A stretch of DNA of 64,000 bases from Acidimicrobiaceae bacterium (GCA_905182565.1 CAJJCB010000024.1:1-64000), one strand, 5' to 3'. Shown: positions 26,946 through 36,835, counted from the stretch's first letter. Made by a program: numbers and translations. The notes: a model not told the origin generated them from the letters alone.

Positions 26946-27635
26946 CTACCAGGGGTGAGTTGAACCATCCCATCTCAAAAATAAACCGGACTGTTCGGGA
27001 GTTAACGCAGCGATAGTTGTGCTGATTGCTTGAGCAGCCTGCTCAGATGATAGGTCTGCCCCAGAACCACCCATGTCAGTTCTCACCCAGCCGGGATGGA
27101 AACAGACTACAGTCACATTATTTTTTTTCAGATGGCTAGCTAACTGGACCGTGACCATATTCATAACCGCTTTCGATGTTGAATATGGAAGGTCATCGAA
27201 TCTAGCTCCAACGACCATTGAACCAATTTGGCTGCTTATGTTAGCTACCTTGGCTCCTGGGTTTAGCTTGTCCGCTAACTCTCGTGTGACCATGGCGGCG
27301 CTCAAGCCATTGATCTTTATCATCTCCAATGTAAGGTCAATTGGCGCATTCATGACTCCAGCTTGAGCGCGTTCTAATCCCATGTTCGAAACGCTTGTCC
27401 CAGCGTTATTGATTAAAACGTCGACTGGATAGTCGATGTTTTGTGCAAAGGCTTTGACCGACTGCTCATCGCCTACGTCAATCGGAAAAATACTTGTCGG
27501 GTTAAGGCTGGCGAGCTCCGCCGCCTCGCTTGGTTGTCTGCATCCAATGACTACCTGATCTCCATTAAGAATGTATGCTTTTGCGAGCTCAAGTCCTATG
27601 CCCCGGTTGCCTCCGGTAATAACGATTCTTGACAT
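26946..27635 (-). CDS. Short-chain dehydrogenase/reductase
   Basis: 229 residues from the ATG at 27635, preceded by AGAGAGGA; a longer open frame to 27680 has no ribosome site. The dinucleotide motif TGGNRGIGLELA, the NNAGTS motif, and the catalytic Y and K in LPYSTSKAVMNM are all present, with an active-site serine in NISSQIGSMV. NAD(P)-dependent oxidoreductase; the C-terminal WVRTDMGGSGADLSSEQAAQ is common to a branch related to C-factor-type SDRs. It probably forms a two-gene unit with the alpha/beta hydrolase. Confidence 0.88.
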   Translation of the reverse strand: MSRIVITGGNRGIGLELAKAYILNGDQVVIGCRQPSEAAELASLNPTSIFPIDVGDEQSVKAFAQNIDYPVDVLINNAGTSVSNMGLERAQAGVMNAPIDLTLEMIKINGLSAAMVTRELADKLNPGAKVANISSQIGSMVVGARFDDLPYSTSKAVMNMVTVQLASHLKKNNVTVVCFHPGWVRTDMGGSGADLSSEQAAQAISTTIAALTPEQSGLFLRWDGSTHPW

Positions 27636-27730
27636 ACAATCCTCTCTAGCGTTTGTGAGCAGCCTAGACCGACTGGCCAATCGTATGTGCTTTGGCAGTT
27701 CTCGGTTTTGGGTCCCAGCGGATAGAGAAA

Positions 27731-28660
27731 CTAAGCCAATCCTACCAACAACATAGTTCCCGCATATAAGGCGAGGAGTAAAGCCCCCTTGCTTCTTGAG
27801 ATTTTTCTACCCCAAACGCATAGTAGATACGCAAAAAAGATAACTGCCAGCATTAGGTAAATCCCTCGCCCACGCATAGTTGCATCTTCTAAAACGCCGC
27901 CGCCTACTAGTCCCATTGATCCACCGACTGCGAGCGAATTGAATAAATTTGAGCCAAACAAATTTCCTATTATGAGACCAGTTTCCTTTTGCCGAGCGGC
28001 GGCAATGGTGGTGACTAGCTCCGGGAGGGATGTTCCTAACGCCACTATAGAGAATCCTATGAATCCACCGGATAGACCCCATCCCGTAGCTAGCCGTGTG
28101 GCACCGGTTACAGCGAGTTGAGCCCCTATGAGAACTCCAGTTAGCCCAACAAGAGCAAGTACCAAGTTTGGTGTAACCATGTGGGTGCTGTTTTTGCTGA
28201 AAACTTCTGTTGTTGTTGAAGGAGATTTTATTAGGTAGAGAATTACGGCTAAGAGCGTTACCAAAAGAATAATGCCGTCGATGCGAGATAATGTGCCGTC
28301 GATAACAACTAAGGAGAAAAGTAAAGCAGCGCCAAGGGAGATAGGGCCTTCGCGTCTGATGGCAGACTTAGATATTGCAACCGAAGAGATCAGACCTGCT
28401 ACGCCGAGCCCAAGGCTCAAATTAGCTACGTTAGAACCAACTATGTTGCCTAATCCGAGATCTAGATTACCTCGCCAAGCTGCTAGTCCAGAAACAACCA
28501 TTTCAGGTGCGGAAGTACCGAAGCCTAGGACTAGGGCCCCAACAATCACCGGACTTATTTGCAGTGCGGCAGCCATTCGAGATGCACCCGTTACGAAGTG
28601 GTCGCCTGCGTACATGAGCAGAGCTAAACCTAAGACCAAAAAAATAGCTGCTGCTATCAC
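27731..28660 (-). CDS. yrbG: Calcium/sodium antiporter (CaCA family, YrbG type)
   Basis: 309 residues with about ten transmembrane helices. The two inverted alpha-repeats are clear: GFGTSAPEMVVSGLAAW with GNIVGSNVANLSLGLG near the N-terminus, and ALGTSLPELVTTIAAAR with GNLFGSNLFNSLAVGG in the second half. The acidic residues in SAPE and SLPE are the ion-coordinating glutamates of Na+/Ca2+ exchangers. It would sit in the cytoplasmic membrane and move Ca2+ or another cation against Na+. It lies 12 bases downstream of the sugar-acid dehydratase gene on the same strand, an unrelated partner. Confidence 0.92.
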   Translation of the reverse strand: MIAAAIFLVLGLALLMYAGDHFVTGASRMAAALQISPVIVGALVLGFGTSAPEMVVSGLAAWRGNLDLGLGNIVGSNVANLSLGLGVAGLISSVAISKSAIRREGPISLGAALLFSLVVIDGTLSRIDGIILLVTLLAVILYLIKSPSTTTEVFSKNSTHMVTPNLVLALVGLTGVLIGAQLAVTGATRLATGWGLSGGFIGFSIVALGTSLPELVTTIAAARQKETGLIIGNLFGSNLFNSLAVGGSMGLVGGGVLEDATMRGRGIYLMLAVIFFAYLLCVWGRKISRSKGALLLALYAGTMLLVGLA

Positions 28661-28672
28661 GAAAACCTTTCC

Positions 28673-30472
28673 CTAATGATTGTTTCGGGGAGAGCCGAAG
28701 GTTCGAGCGGTATCTTGAAAGGCTACCGCCGGTTTCAGTACCATACCTTCATCTAGCTGGGAGACCATACCTCTTTGGATTTCCTGCCAAGGTGTGTGAC
28801 TGGGAGGGTAAGGGAATCCGCCTTTCTCTTCAAGTTCTCGGTATCTTTCGGCAAGTATTTTCTCAGAAAGTAGAATATTTGCAGATCCTTCGTTGAGGTC
28901 AATGCGTATCGGGTCACCGGTTTTGAGAATGCCTAGACCACCACCTGCGGCGGCTTCAGGAGAAGCGTTTAGGATCGAAGGCGATCCTGAGGTGCCTGAT
29001 TGTCGCCCGTCGCCGATACATGGCAAAGAGTGAATCCCTCGTACTAGTAGAGCTGCGGGAGGTTGCATGTTTACGACCTCGGCGGCACCGGGGTAACCAA
29101 TTGGGCCGGCGCCCCGAATGATGAGCAGGGATCTCTCATCTATTTCTAGCGAAGGGTCATCTATGCGGTCGTGGTAATCTTCGGGTCCCTCGAAAACAAC
29201 AGCGCGCCCTTCGAAAGCATTTAAGTCCGAAGGGTTAGATAAGTAGCGCTCCCTAAATTCTGTACCAATAACGCTGGTCTTCATAATCGCACTATCGAAC
29301 AGATTTCCTGAGAGATTGATAAAGCCAGCATTGTTGAGGAGAGGATCACTAACGGCGTAGATAACAGAAGAGTCAGTTACCTTAGTGTGTTCACAATTCT
29401 GTCCGATGGTAGATCCGTTGACGGTCATTGCGTCTGGGTAGGGCAATAGACCAGAATTAAGTAGCTCATTGATAACAGCAGGAACGCCTCCCGCGTGGTG
29501 GTAGTCCTCACCGAGATATTCGCCTGCCGGTTGCATATTCACTAAGAGCGGAATGTCGAACCCTATAGATTGCCAGTCGTCGTTGTTTAACGGGACATTT
29601 AAATGCCTTGCTATTGCGTTCAAGTGAATAGGCGCATTAGTCGAACCGCCTATAGCGGAGTTCACAACGATGGCATTTTCAAATGCTCCTCTAGTCATGA
29701 TGTCTGAAGGTCGAACATCTTCCTTGACTAAGTCAACTATTCGCAAACCCGTGAGGTACGCCATCTGGGCCCGCTCTCGATATGGAGCTGGGATAGCGGC
29801 CGAGCCTGTTAGCTGCATGCCTAATGCCTCAGTTAGGGAGTTCATCGTCGTGGCTGTGCCCATAGTGGAGCAGTAACCGGTTGAAGTTACGGACGTGGCA
29901 ACTAAATCAGCGAATTCATTATCGTCAATTTCGCCTGCTGCGTGCATTTCACGCGCTTTCCAAACGATAGTTCCAGAACCAGTTCTTTCTCCTTGGAACC
30001 GTCCGTTAAGCATGGGCCCAACCGATAGAGCAATAGCTGGAATATTTACAGTTGCTGCCGCCATAAGACAAGCTGGGGTGGTTTTGTCGCAACCAATAGT
30101 CAGCACTACCCCGTCTAAGGGATAACCTTGCAATATTTCAACTAGACCCAGATAAGCAAGATTTCTATCTAGTGAAGCTGTGGGTCTCTTCCCTGTCTCT
30201 TGAATAGGGTGGACAGGAAATTCGAAACAAATTCCACCGGCTTCTCGAATTCCTTCGCGTGTTCGCTTAGCCAACTCCAGATGGTGGCGGTTGCATGGCG
30301 ATAAGTCTGAGCCAGTTTGAGCAATCCCTATTATCGGTTTGCCTGACTGCAACTCCTCTCGTGTCAGCCCAAAATTTACGTACCGTTCGAGGTATAGGGC
30401 CGTCATTAATGGATCATCTGGGATGTCGAACCAAGCTTTTGAACGAAGGGGGGGTCGTGACTCACTGTCCAT
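28673..30472 (-). CDS. IlvD/Edd-family dehydratase of the L-arabinonate / D-xylonate type
   Basis: 599 residues. The opening [32 protein letters not shown] is typical of the pentonate-dehydratase branch rather than the shorter valine-pathway IlvD. [2Fe-2S] ligands are C60 (SDLSPCN), C128 (IGCDKTTPA) and C201 ([15 protein letters not shown]), with K130 as the carbamylated Mg ligand. The enzyme removes water from a sugar acid to give a 2-keto-3-deoxy acid. GGAG lies seven bases before the ATG. A 19-base near-perfect palindrome (30545-30563) lies about 73 bases upstream. No sugar transporter or aldolase is adjacent, though an HpcH-type aldolase is about 9 kb away. Confidence 0.9.
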   Translation of the reverse strand: MDSESRPPLRSKAWFDIPDDPLMTALYLERYVNFGLTREELQSGKPIIGIAQTGSDLSPCNRHHLELAKRTREGIREAGGICFEFPVHPIQETGKRPTASLDRNLAYLGLVEILQGYPLDGVVLTIGCDKTTPACLMAAATVNIPAIALSVGPMLNGRFQGERTGSGTIVWKAREMHAAGEIDDNEFADLVATSVTSTGYCSTMGTATTMNSLTEALGMQLTGSAAIPAPYRERAQMAYLTGLRIVDLVKEDVRPSDIMTRGAFENAIVVNSAIGGSTNAPIHLNAIARHLNVPLNNDDWQSIGFDIPLLVNMQPAGEYLGEDYHHAGGVPAVINELLNSGLLPYPDAMTVNGSTIGQNCEHTKVTDSSVIYAVSDPLLNNAGFINLSGNLFDSAIMKTSVIGTEFRERYLSNPSDLNAFEGRAVVFEGPEDYHDRIDDPSLEIDERSLLIIRGAGPIGYPGAAEVVNMQPPAALLVRGIHSLPCIGDGRQSGTSGSPSILNASPEAAAGGGLGILKTGDPIRIDLNEGSANILLSEKILAERYRELEEKGGFPYPPSHTPWQEIQRGMVSQLDEGMVLKPAVAFQDTARTFGSPRNNH

Positions 30473-30544
30473 TATTTTTCTCCAGAATGATGTCGTGAAT
30501 GTGCTGAATTGCTAACCGGCTTGTGCGCAAATCATTGCGACAGT

Positions 30545-30563
30545 ACAAACAGTAATTGTTTGT
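30545..30563. promoter_or_regulatory. Candidate operator: 19-base palindrome upstream of the dehydratase
   Basis: ACAAACAGTAATTGTTTGT has seven-base perfect arms (ACAAACA / TGTTTGT) around a five-base centre with one mismatched pair. It is 73 bases upstream of the sugar-acid dehydratase start on the minus strand, where a LacI-, GntR- or IclR-type repressor could act. No regulator is encoded next to it. Confidence 0.45.
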
Positions 30564-30671
30564 GCGGGGCAGGGAGCCCTAGTAGCAATTTTAATTGTCA
30601 GGAAAGCAAGAACTGGAATGGGCTTCAGGCCTATATCTCTGAGGGAAGCTTCAAGCGTCTTTATTTCTAAG

Positions 30672-31382
30672 TTATTCGTCGATGATCTCAAGAAGAATGT
30701 TTGCTAATTCATCCGGGCGGTTTATCGCAACTAAATGGTTAGTGGGGATTTCAAAGTATTTCCAATTTTTTGAATTTCGTGCATGTCTAGCTGATTGCCA
30801 AAAATGGGAGCTATCTTTTTCATTTTCATCAGCAGTTGCTTTGATGTATGTGCGAGACAGCGGAAAGTCTTCTAACGGTTTTGAAAGAGTGACCTTTTGG
30901 GTGAAAGTTCCTAGAGGCTGCATTGACCGTCGAGGCCCGAACCATTGCGTGTCTTCGAGTTTTTCTGCCTCTCTGGGGACAGGTGGAATGAGCCACTTAG
31001 TGCCCGGGTCAAGAGAATTTTCTGTTGCCCATCGTCCAGTTATTTGAGTAACGCTTTGGCCGTCTGTAGGAACGAAGGCATCTAGGTATACAAGGTGCTT
31101 AACTCGGTCGGCTATCATCTCCAACGCGCCGGTTACTACCATTCCTCCATACGAAAAACCGAGTAGTAAAATGTCAGTAATGTCCTCGTATAAAATAGTG
31201 TTGACCACATCTGTGATATGAGTTTCCAGCGTGATCGAAGGGTTCACGAGGTGAGAACGTTCACCGATCCCAGTCAAACTGGGAGTAAAGACCTGGTGCC
31301 CTTGTGCAGTCAATAATGGCCTAAGTTTTTTGAAGCCGTAAGAACCGCCCCAGGCGCCATGTATAAGAACTATTTCAGACAT
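30672..31382 (-). CDS. Alpha/beta hydrolase, salicylate-esterase/EstA-like
   Basis: 236 residues. LIHGAWGGSYGFKKLRPLLTAQGHQVFTPSLTGIGERSH is typical of the plant methyl-salicylate esterase-like branch. Nucleophile S77 lies in LLGFSYGGMV, and the histidine is in IPTNHLVAINRPDELA near residue 218. It hydrolyses an ester of unknown identity. It lies 70 bases downstream of the acyl-CoA dehydrogenase of the carboxylase operon and may be its last gene, although the gap is the widest in that unit. Confidence 0.85.
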   Translation of the reverse strand: MSEIVLIHGAWGGSYGFKKLRPLLTAQGHQVFTPSLTGIGERSHLVNPSITLETHITDVVNTILYEDITDILLLGFSYGGMVVTGALEMIADRVKHLVYLDAFVPTDGQSVTQITGRWATENSLDPGTKWLIPPVPREAEKLEDTQWFGPRRSMQPLGTFTQKVTLSKPLEDFPLSRTYIKATADENEKDSSHFWQSARHARNSKNWKYFEIPTNHLVAINRPDELANILLEIIDE

Positions 31383-31452
31383 TTGTTAAGTTAGTTTCTG
31401 AGTCGAGATCATTTTTAATTCTAAAGTTATGGGTCTGGAGAGCCAACTCCGA

Positions 31453-32616
31453 CTATGCGTAGCTACGTTTTGCTACTTCTTCCAACATGACTTCAGTAGC
31501 ACCGCCTCCTATGGGCAAGATGCGTGCATCGCGCGTCATGCGCTCTACTGGTGAGTCACGCATGTATCCGCTGCCACCATGAAATTGAAGACAGTCGTAC
31601 ATGACTTGATTGACTACCTCGCATCCCCAGGCTTTGACTCCCGACATTTCTTTAACGTTGTCTAGGCCCTGCTCTTCCATCCAGGCTGCATGGTACATGG
31701 AGGCGCGAACGGCATCGACCTTGGCTTGGTTCATGGCAAGGCGCTGACGGATAGCACCTAAATCATAAAGGTGTCCGCCAAAAGCTTTCCTACTTTGTGT
31801 GTACTGGTTCGTCAGATTGATGGCAGTTTGCGCAGCGCCTACACCCATTCCCACTAAAACCATTCTCTCATTTTGGAAATTTTGCATCGTGGCGTAGAAG
31901 CCTCGGTGAGGAGTTCCTAAAAGTTGCTCATCTGAAACCCAAATATCATTGAGTGAAAGTTCGGCGGTATCAGAACAAAGCCATCCGTGTTTATCTAGCT
32001 TCCTTGTTACTTCGAAGCCTTCTGTCTGAGCAGGAACTAAGAACATAGAAATTCCATAACGGTCATCTGGGTCTGTTCGTGCGGCAACTATTGTCAGGTC
32101 CCCATATACAGCGTTAGTTATAAAAGTTTTTGAGCCGTTAATCCTCCAGCCATCACCATCTTTCACTGCTGTGCTTCGGATACCTGCAACATCAGAACCC
32201 GCATCAGGCTCGGTCACACCAATTGATAAAATAGTTTCCCCGGCAAGTATCCCAGGTAGCAAATCCTGCAGTTGTGACTCTGACCCGGAGTTAACCAGAT
32301 GGGGCCCAGACATGTCTGTGTGAACGAGAACTGTTACATCGAACCCGGCGAAGGTAGAGCTTCCTAGTGCTTCCGCAAAGGTTGCAGAAGCAAGAGGTCC
32401 CATGCCCAGCCCACCGTGTTGTTCGGGTACTCGAAGGCTAAGCATTCCTAGCGAACCCATTTTTTTCAGAACCTCTCTCGGAACCATTCCAGACTTCTCC
32501 CATGATTCACCAAAAGGAGTTACTTCATTCGCTACAAAGGCAACTGTTTGGTCATATATCTGTTGCAGCTCATCAGTCATGTAAACATTACGATTCGTAA
32601 AAGAACTATTTGCCAT
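31453..32616 (-). CDS. Acyl-CoA dehydrogenase of the carboxylase operon
   Basis: 387 residues, full-length. FAD/substrate motifs are IGVTEPDAGSDVAGIRSTA and WRINGSKTFITNAVYGD. The C-terminal QFHGGSGYMRDSPVERMTRDARILPIGGGATEVMLEEV is typical, with IGGG replacing the more usual YEG before the T-E pair. It starts ten bases after the biotin carboxylase stop and so belongs to the TetR-controlled operon. In leucine or acyclic-isoprenoid breakdown an isovaleryl- or citronellyl-CoA dehydrogenase precedes a methylcrotonyl- or geranyl-CoA carboxylase, so that role is a good inference. Confidence 0.9.
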   Translation of the reverse strand: MANSSFTNRNVYMTDELQQIYDQTVAFVANEVTPFGESWEKSGMVPREVLKKMGSLGMLSLRVPEQHGGLGMGPLASATFAEALGSSTFAGFDVTVLVHTDMSGPHLVNSGSESQLQDLLPGILAGETILSIGVTEPDAGSDVAGIRSTAVKDGDGWRINGSKTFITNAVYGDLTIVAARTDPDDRYGISMFLVPAQTEGFEVTRKLDKHGWLCSDTAELSLNDIWVSDEQLLGTPHRGFYATMQNFQNERMVLVGMGVGAAQTAINLTNQYTQSRKAFGGHLYDLGAIRQRLAMNQAKVDAVRASMYHAAWMEEQGLDNVKEMSGVKAWGCEVVNQVMYDCLQFHGGSGYMRDSPVERMTRDARILPIGGGATEVMLEEVAKRSYA

Positions 32617-32626
32617 TTGGTTGCCT

Positions 32627-34507
32627 TTAGCTATCAGATTCTGTGTTGTTGAATGTCATGAGAATTTGTTTCGATTGAACTGCATCACCTGTCGCTACCC
32701 GAAGCGTGGCTACTGTTCCGTGTCCGGTTGCAGTGAGGGAGTGAAGCATTTTCATTGCTTCGATCACTAATACAATGTCGCCGGGTTCGACCTCATCGCC
32801 GGCTTGAACTGGAGTTTCAATTATTACTGCAGGGAATGGAGCGATTAGGTCGCCGATGTTTCCAAGACTTATTGAGGAATCGAGCATCCAGGCTTCAGTA
32901 CGATCAGCTAGCTGAAAGACATGTGTCGCTCCGCGTTCATTGACAGCTGCAGTCTTAGTATTGAGATCGACACTAAGGCTGTTCCTAGATGCAGAGAAAT
33001 TAGCTTGGACTTCGTGTAATTTTCCTTCGGTATCTCTTAGGAGAACATCAAATGCTGGTTTATGATTAGTTACTCTGAATGATCTAACCGATGCCCACGG
33101 TCCCAGCTCACTCGATCGGACAGATCTCAAGAGCGCGGCGGCGGCGGTGCCTTTAGACGCCGAGTCGATAGTGGCTATTGGCACATCAATCTCATCAAGG
33201 AATCGTGAAGTTATAGACCCTTCGCAGAATTGATCTTGGCTAAGGAGCCAATAAAGAAGGCTTGCGTTGTTGACAACTGGTCCTATGAGAAGATTTTCAA
33301 GTGCTGTTGCAGCGGCGGTTAGAGTCTCTGACCTCGTAGGAGCTGAAATTATCAATTTTGCGATCATCGAGTCATAAAAAGGACTTATTTCTGAGCCAAC
33401 TTCTATGCCGCTATCCCATCTAACAAATTCGGGAACTGACAGATGGTCGATGACGCCGGTTCTAGGCGAAAAATTATCTGATGGATCTTCAGCGTTTAAT
33501 CTGAATTCAATCGCGTGCCCAGTGAACGTGATGTCATCTTGTCGAATCGCTAGTTCCTTGCCAGTTGCGCTTAACATTTGGAGTTCCACTAGATCTAGAC
33601 CAGTAACCATCTCGGTGATTGGGTGTTCGACTTGGAGGCGTGTGTTCATTTCTAGGAAAAAATATTCTCCAGTAGCTGCATCGACGATAAACTCAACTGT
33701 TCCGATGTTGTCGTAGCCTATGTTTCTGGCCAGTTTGGTAGCCGTTTCTCTTAATCCACGCTCGATTTCAGGATTAAGGTTTGAAGCTGGAGCCTCTTCA
33801 ACTATTTTTTGATATCGGCGCTGGACCGAACAATCTCTTGTTCCTAAGTCGATGATGTTCCCAAAGGTATCTCCGACAATTTGAACTTCGATGTGTCTAG
33901 GTTGTTGTATATATCGCTCGACTATGACATCACTGTCGTTAAAGGATCGTGACGCCTCGTTACGAGCTTCATCCAACGCTTTGGAAAAATGTTCTTGAGC
34001 GTGAGCAACTCGGATACCCTTGCCGCCGCCGCCCGCCGAAGCTTTTATTAATACTGGATAGCCGATGCGGTTAGCCGCTGTTTGCAGATCATCGGATTGT
34101 TGACTACCTGAGAAACCGGGTATTATTGGCACTCCGGCCGTTTCAGCAATTTTCCTTGCTTCAATCTTGGACCCCATCATCGCTATAAGAGCTGGGCTTG
34201 GCCCAATCCAGATGAGGCCAGCGTCTTTAACTTGTTGGGCGAAGTCAGCGTTTTCAGACAGGAACCCGTAACCGGGATGTATGGCCGTTGCTTCAGTTGC
34301 TTTTGCGGCACTGAGAATAGCTTCGGCAGAAAGGTAGGACTCGCTGAGCGCAGACGGGCCTATGCGAATTGACTCGGAGGCTTCGAGTACAAAAGGAGCG
34401 TTGGCATCTGGGTCAGCGTAACCGGCAACTGTAACCCAGTTCAGCTTTCGTGCAGTTCGTATTATACGGCGGGCGATTTCTCCGCGATTAGCGATAAAAA
34501 GTTTCAT
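32627..34507 (-). CDS. Acyl-CoA carboxylase alpha subunit: biotin carboxylase + biotin carrier
   Basis: 626 residues. The N-terminal biotin carboxylase starts KLFIANRGEIARRIIRTARKLN; the ATP-grasp glycine loop is KASAGGGGKGIRVA, and EMNTRLQVEHPITEMVTGLD is the active-site strand. A less conserved linker (about 450-550) leads to the carrier domain with the biotinylation site VIEAMKMLHSL near the C-terminus. It carboxylates biotin with ATP and bicarbonate for the carboxyltransferase encoded three bases upstream. Methylcrotonyl-, geranyl- or propionyl-CoA carboxylase are all possible; the neighbours favour a branched-chain substrate. It may also serve the orphan carboxyltransferase at 10397. Confidence 0.93.
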   Translation of the reverse strand: MKLFIANRGEIARRIIRTARKLNWVTVAGYADPDANAPFVLEASESIRIGPSALSESYLSAEAILSAAKATEATAIHPGYGFLSENADFAQQVKDAGLIWIGPSPALIAMMGSKIEARKIAETAGVPIIPGFSGSQQSDDLQTAANRIGYPVLIKASAGGGGKGIRVAHAQEHFSKALDEARNEASRSFNDSDVIVERYIQQPRHIEVQIVGDTFGNIIDLGTRDCSVQRRYQKIVEEAPASNLNPEIERGLRETATKLARNIGYDNIGTVEFIVDAATGEYFFLEMNTRLQVEHPITEMVTGLDLVELQMLSATGKELAIRQDDITFTGHAIEFRLNAEDPSDNFSPRTGVIDHLSVPEFVRWDSGIEVGSEISPFYDSMIAKLIISAPTRSETLTAAATALENLLIGPVVNNASLLYWLLSQDQFCEGSITSRFLDEIDVPIATIDSASKGTAAAALLRSVRSSELGPWASVRSFRVTNHKPAFDVLLRDTEGKLHEVQANFSASRNSLSVDLNTKTAAVNERGATHVFQLADRTEAWMLDSSISLGNIGDLIAPFPAVIIETPVQAGDEVEPGDIVLVIEAMKMLHSLTATGHGTVATLRVATGDAVQSKQILMTFNNTESDS

Positions 34508-34510
34508 ACA

Positions 34511-36133
34511 TTACATCCGATACACGAGGCCGTGGCCATCTGAGGGAGCGTCTTCTCTGGCAGCCAGCGAGAGGCATAGCCCTAGAGCATCTCTGGTGTC
34601 ACAAGGATCAATGATTCCATCGTCCCATAGTCGACTTGTCGCGTAATAGGGGTCGCTTTGAGTTTCGTATTGGTTAGCTATCTCTGAGCGGATAGCTTCA
34701 ATTTCTGACTCGGTTGTCTGCTGCCCCTTCATGCCCGCTAGCCGGATGTCAACTAATACCGTTTGTGCAGTATCTGCTGACATCGTTGCTATTCTGCTGT
34801 TTGGCCATGCGAAAAGAAAACGTGGATTGAAACCACGGCCACACATTCCATAGTTACCTGCGCCGTATGAGTTACCGATAAGAACCGTGTATTTGGGAAC
34901 GGTTGCATTAGCTACAGCGGCTACCATTTTGGCGCCATGTTTTGCGATACCGCTAGCTTCAGCATCGCTTCCAACCATGTAGCCGGTTGTGTTTTGGAGA
35001 AACAGCAAAGGAATTTTTCTCTGCTGGCATAGCTCAATGAAGTGGGTGGCTTTTTGGGCGCTTTCACTAAAAATTATTCCGTTGTTCGCAATAATACCGA
35101 TGGGGTGACCCCAGAGCTTGCTCCATCCGCAGGTTATGGAATCACCCCAATCGGGTTTAAACTCGGCGTATTCAGATCCATCAACTAGTCGGGCGATAAT
35201 TTCTCGGGCATCGAAGCCAACGCGATCATCAGCGCTTATGATTCCGTAAATTTCTTTGGGATCATACCGAGGTGCTTCAGGAGAAGCCCATTGGATCCAT
35301 GGTTGACGATCTTGGATCTTGCGTTGGTTCGTTGTCTCACATATTTCTCGTAGCTTGCCATAAGCTGCTTTTTCGTTGGCTGCGATGTAGTCGGAAACAC
35401 CAGAAACCTTTGTGTGCAGGGCGGCTCCTCCGAGTTCATCCGCGTCAATAATTTCGCCTAATGCTGCTTTGACGATTGGCGGTCCGCCAAGAAATATTCG
35501 ACCGATGCCATCTACCATGATGACTTCGTCACTTAGCGCTGGCACATAGGCGCCCCCTGCTGTGCAGCCGCCGAGAACTACAGAAATTTGAGGTAGGCCT
35601 TGAGCAGACATACGCGCTTGGCGGTAGAAGCTGCCGCCAAAATGATCTTTGTCAGGAAAAATTTCGTCTTGCAAGGGGAGGAAAGCTCCTCCAGAGTCAA
35701 CCAGATAGATCACGCCAAGGTTTTGCTCTAAAGCGATGTCTTGAGCTCGAACATGTTTTTTGATGCTTATAGGGAGAAGAGAGCCGCCTTTTACCGTGGC
35801 GTCATTTGCAATAAACATGTACGGGACTTCATGAATCAATCCGATGCCTGTGATGATTCCAGCGCCAGGCGCTTCATCATTGTGTTGACCCCATGAGGCC
35901 AGGGTGGAAAGTTCTAAGAAGGGAGACTCAGAATCGACAATCAGATCGATTCTGTCTCTAGCAAGAACTTTGTTTCTATTTAAGTGCCTTTGAATCGATT
36001 TGGCGCGGCCTGGCCCGCCGCTCATAGCGATTTCTTGTCTCTGTCGTAGCTGCTCGATTAGTTCCATGTATTTATCTTTGTTATCTAAATACTGCTTTGA
36101 AGAGGTGTCAGTCTTACTTGTCCAACATTTCAC
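34511..36133 (-). CDS. Acyl-CoA carboxylase beta subunit, methylcrotonyl-CoA carboxylase type
   Basis: 540 residues, starting at GTG 36133 with AAGGAG ten bases upstream; an ATG at 36067 has no ribosome site. The GTG overlaps the TGA of the TetR gene by four bases. LGVIYLVDSGGAFLPLQDEIFPDKDHFGGSFYRQARMS, VLGGCTAGGAYVPALSDE and FLQNTTGYMVGSDAEASGIAKHGAKM are the signature of methylcrotonyl/geranyl-CoA carboxylase carboxyltransferases, distinct from the propionyl type. Together with the alpha subunit it would carboxylate a 3-methyl-branched enoyl-CoA. Confidence 0.9.
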   Translation of the reverse strand: MKCWTSKTDTSSKQYLDNKDKYMELIEQLRQRQEIAMSGGPGRAKSIQRHLNRNKVLARDRIDLIVDSESPFLELSTLASWGQHNDEAPGAGIITGIGLIHEVPYMFIANDATVKGGSLLPISIKKHVRAQDIALEQNLGVIYLVDSGGAFLPLQDEIFPDKDHFGGSFYRQARMSAQGLPQISVVLGGCTAGGAYVPALSDEVIMVDGIGRIFLGGPPIVKAALGEIIDADELGGAALHTKVSGVSDYIAANEKAAYGKLREICETTNQRKIQDRQPWIQWASPEAPRYDPKEIYGIISADDRVGFDAREIIARLVDGSEYAEFKPDWGDSITCGWSKLWGHPIGIIANNGIIFSESAQKATHFIELCQQRKIPLLFLQNTTGYMVGSDAEASGIAKHGAKMVAAVANATVPKYTVLIGNSYGAGNYGMCGRGFNPRFLFAWPNSRIATMSADTAQTVLVDIRLAGMKGQQTTESEIEAIRSEIANQYETQSDPYYATSRLWDDGIIDPCDTRDALGLCLSLAAREDAPSDGHGLVYRM

Positions 36134-36762
36134 TTTGACGACACTCCTTCCCAGAACTGATCGGTAATTGCATTTGCTAGGGAGTCGAGGCTGTAGTCGC
36201 CATTTGGGTCAAACCATTCGATACTGCTATTCATCGCTCCAAAAAGAATAAGCCGGTGAAGGGCAACGCTCGTTGGCACGGACATCTGGTCTTTGGTATT
36301 AAGTTCGTTGAGCAGAGAGGTCCAGAGTGCTTCGTATCCGTCACGAATTGGGACTATCTGTTCTTTCACGATAGGCGGAGCGAAGTGAAAGCTAGATACG
36401 TGAACTGCGGTATAGGGACCATGCTCAAATAAGGCTCCTAGATGAGCTCGTATGTGAAGACGAAGCTGCTCTTTGGCATCAAGGCTTTTTGATGTGGACT
36501 TCGCAATATCAAAAGATTCGACCATTACTTCGATTCCTCTAATAAGAATCGATTCAAATACTTCGTCTTTGGAACCAAAGTGATGGTAGAGCGAGGCGGC
36601 TTTGATGCCGACTGCTCCGGCTATGCGCCGCACTGTTGTTTCTGCGTATCCGATAGTCAGGAAAAGGTGAGCGGCCTGGTCCAAAATACGTGTTCGCACG
36701 GCTTCCTGATTAGGAGGTTGCGGGCTGATAGGAGTTTTTCGAATATCTAGAGTTCTGGCCAT
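36130..36762 (-). CDS. TetR-family transcriptional regulator
   Basis: 210 residues. The N-terminal helix-turn-helix is AAHLFLTIGYAETTVRRIAGAVGIKAASLYHHFGSKDEVFESI (about residues 31-73), followed by an all-helical ligand domain typical of acyl-CoA-responsive TetR repressors. It is the first gene of the carboxylase operon (overlap of four bases with the next gene) and faces the divergent lactonase-like gene. Three direct copies of a 15-base element in the shared promoter (36779-36835) are its most likely binding sites, so it probably represses both units until a CoA thioester or acid accumulates. Confidence 0.92.
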   Translation of the reverse strand: MARTLDIRKTPISPQPPNQEAVRTRILDQAAHLFLTIGYAETTVRRIAGAVGIKAASLYHHFGSKDEVFESILIRGIEVMVESFDIAKSTSKSLDAKEQLRLHIRAHLGALFEHGPYTAVHVSSFHFAPPIVKEQIVPIRDGYEALWTSLLNELNTKDQMSVPTSVALHRLILFGAMNSSIEWFDPNGDYSLDSLANAITDQFWEGVSSK

Positions 36763-36778
36763 TGATTTGAGACGCTAT

Positions 36779-36835
36779 CAAACGGCCGTTAGGTAGTCAA
36801 ACAATTGTTAGGGAGGCTATTAAACGGTCGTTAGG
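36779..36835. promoter_or_regulatory. Three direct copies of a 15-base operator-like element
   Basis: CAAACGGCCGTTAGG (36779-36793), CAAACAATTGTTAGG (36798-36812) and TAAACGGTCGTTAGG (36821-36835) share yAAACnnnnGTTAGG. Each has a palindromic AAC-NNNN-GTT core; the first and second cores are perfect 10-base palindromes. The outer two copies are 42 bases apart, about four helical turns. They lie in the 175-base gap between the TetR gene and the divergent lactonase-like gene, so a TetR array controlling both promoters is the natural reading. Confidence 0.65.

Noticed and set aside
19215-31400. Shared AACTAACTT element near 19215, 22630 and 31395
   Set aside because: Only the first is a clean palindrome; the other two match over about nine A/T-rich bases and one overlaps a stop codon, so common regulation is not supported.
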